From contig NZ_CP083950.1 in assembly GCF_006439395.2 (NCBI RefSeq), positions 5,507,001 through 5,571,000 on the forward strand: DNA of 64,000 nt. Reading direction: 5' to 3'. Of the stretch, positions 63,041 through 64,000 are shown piece after piece. The stretch is from Mesorhizobium sp. B4-1-4 (GTDB lineage: Bacteria; Pseudomonadota; Alphaproteobacteria; Rhizobiales; Rhizobiaceae). How positions within the stretch are numbered: the stretch's first letter is position 1; each line of letters begins with the position of its first letter. A program made the translations under genes and the position numbers. Below the pieces are notes generated by a model, which saw only the letters and a list, made by a program, of their open reading frames with translations, was not told the DNA's origin and ran no database searches.

Positions 63041-64000
63041 TCACCTCCCCGCCCCCACGGCAAACTGTGCCGCTACTCTTCGCAACCGCACGGCGATCGG
63101 CATGCCCATATGCCTGACCGCCGCCGGGTCGCCGAGCGCGGTCCGGATCGCCTTGAGCGGGGACCGCGCCTTGATGTGCTGGACCATCGACAGGAAGGAG
63201 GCCGCCTTGCGCAGGCTGCGGCCGCGCCGGGCGAAGGCGGCCTGGGCTGCCTCATCCATACGATGGGTCCGAGAGAATACGGCGTCCGCCTCGCGCATCG
63301 CTTCGACATGGTGAAGCTCGAGCACACGGGAGATGGAGCCGCTGCGAATGTGATAGGCATAGCCGATGGCGGGCTCGACCACGCATCTGCCGCCCTTGGC
63401 CAGGGCGTCGGCAAACAGGATGTAGTCCTCGCCGATCCTCAGTTTCTCATCATAGCGAAGCCGGTTTTCATCGAGGAACCGGCGCTGGAAGATCGGCTTG
63501 AGGTAGCCGAGATTGAACTTCGATTCGAAGACGACGTTGCCGGCGATGTAGGTGGCCAGCGAAATCTCGCGCAGGCCTTCAAGATACTGCCGCGGGAACA
63601 TCGCGTCCTCGACGACGCCGTCCTCGCGGACGACCTGGAGGTTGTCAACGGCGATCTGGGCGCCCGCCTTTTCGGCGCGGCCGATCATGGCGGCTATGCG
63701 GCCCGGAAAGACGGCGTCATCGGCATCGAGAACCGCGATCCACCTGCCGCGGGCGACGTCGAGCCCGGCATTCCTGGCCCCGCCGGGACCACGATTTGTG
63801 GTGAGCGCGACGACGCGCACGATTTCCTCGGGATAGGCCCGCGCCACATCGAGCGTGGTGTCGCTCGACTGGTCGTCGACGACGATGATCTCGACGCTGA
63901 CACCCTTCTGCGCGATGGCGCTGGCGATCGCCCGGTCAAGGGTGGCCTCGGCATTGTAGGCGGCGATGACGAAGGAAACGTCCGGGACGAAGGAGGCGTC
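63041..64000 (-). CDS. GT2 family glycosyltransferase, ExoO/ExoU-like (partial)
   Basis: The frame is open from the right edge of the window, so the first residues are missing; about 319 are visible. It has SFVIAAYNAEATLDRAIASA, EIIVVDDQSSDTTLDVARAY, NRGPGGARNAGLDVARGRWI and AVLDADDAVFPGRI, which are the nucleotide and DxD parts of a GT2 transferase. RFLDENRLRYDEKLRIGEDY holds the catalytic ED. It is likely to add a sugar to a lipid-linked repeat unit in the succinoglycan style. It reads toward galU/exoN with 73 bases between, so they may share an operon. Confidence 0.88.
   Translation of the reverse strand, partial: DASFVPDVSFVIAAYNAEATLDRAIASAIAQKGVSVEIIVVDDQSSDTTLDVARAYPEEIVRVVALTTNRGPGGARNAGLDVARGRWIAVLDADDAVFPGRIAAMIGRAEKAGAQIAVDNLQVVREDGVVEDAMFPRQYLEGLREISLATYIAGNVVFESKFNLGYLKPIFQRRFLDENRLRYDEKLRIGEDYILFADALAKGGRCVVEPAIGYAYHIRSGSISRVLELHHVEAMREADAVFSRTHRMDEAAQAAFARRGRSLRKAASFLSMVQHIKARSPLKAIRTALGDPAAVRHMGMPIAVRLRRVAAQFAVGAGR

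Overview
The window looks like chromosomal DNA of a rhizobial alphaproteobacterium, most likely Mesorhizobium or a close relative (inference from gene content; no database search was possible). It is GC-rich and carries several typical Rhizobiales blocks: a TIGR02300-type acidic protein beside aroA-cmk-rpsA, an aa3-type oxidase subunit IV beside a three-gene pnt transhydrogenase operon, a soxBDAG sarcosine oxidase operon, and an ExoP/ExoN-type exopolysaccharide locus. One tRNA gene, tRNA-Ala(GGC), is present. I saw no CRISPR array, prophage or rRNA operon.

Layout. 1-10.2 kb: the end of a LivH-type permease, a CGNR zinc-finger regulator and a lipoprotein, a fused indolepyruvate ferredoxin oxidoreductase, a membrane GGDEF-EAL protein, a FeeM-like N-acyl amino acid synthase with CtrA-like sites upstream, and a hydrolase with an Asp nucleophile. 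10.4-18.4 kb: pntAA-pntAB-pntB, a membrane protein with a 25-residue partner, gyrB and a flavin reductase. 18.6-21.0 kb: a cytochrome P450 and an NDUFA9-like protein. 21.4-29.1 kb: two divergent operons for basic or modified amino acids. One has a polar amino acid ABC transporter and an Ldh2-type dehydrogenase. The other has a dimethylargininase-like hydrolase, a TetR/BetI-like regulator and an AruI-like 2-ketoarginine decarboxylase. 29.2-31.0 kb: a capsule-type glycosyltransferase and an SDR enzyme. 31.1-36.1 kb: the housekeeping block rpsA, cmk, aroA, the acidic protein and tRNA-Ala. 36.3-38.7 kb: two related small proteins, a Crp-family regulator and a GntR regulator. 39.4-47.9 kb: soxBDAG, a remnant of a folate-dependent dehydrogenase, a TetR regulator, a semialdehyde dehydrogenase and a DUF1349 protein.

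48-64 kb is an exopolysaccharide region and the most unusual part. It holds a GT4 transferase, a protein that joins an Och1-like (GT32) to an Anp1-like (GT62) transferase, a decayed GT2 gene, two glycoside hydrolases (GH144-like and GH39-like) packed with an SDR and a flavoprotein, an O-antigen-ligase/Wzy protein, an internally deleted IS4-type element, an ExoP-like tyrosine autokinase, GalU/ExoN and a GT2 transferase cut by the window end. The gene set suggests synthesis, polymerisation and trimming of a surface polysaccharide, possibly with mannose-containing parts (inference).

Repeats of the kind scattered through rhizobial intergenic regions occur at 731-832, 22384-22456, 29147-29181 and 33677-33861. 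All function calls are from reading the translated sequences; calls below about 0.5 confidence are tentative.
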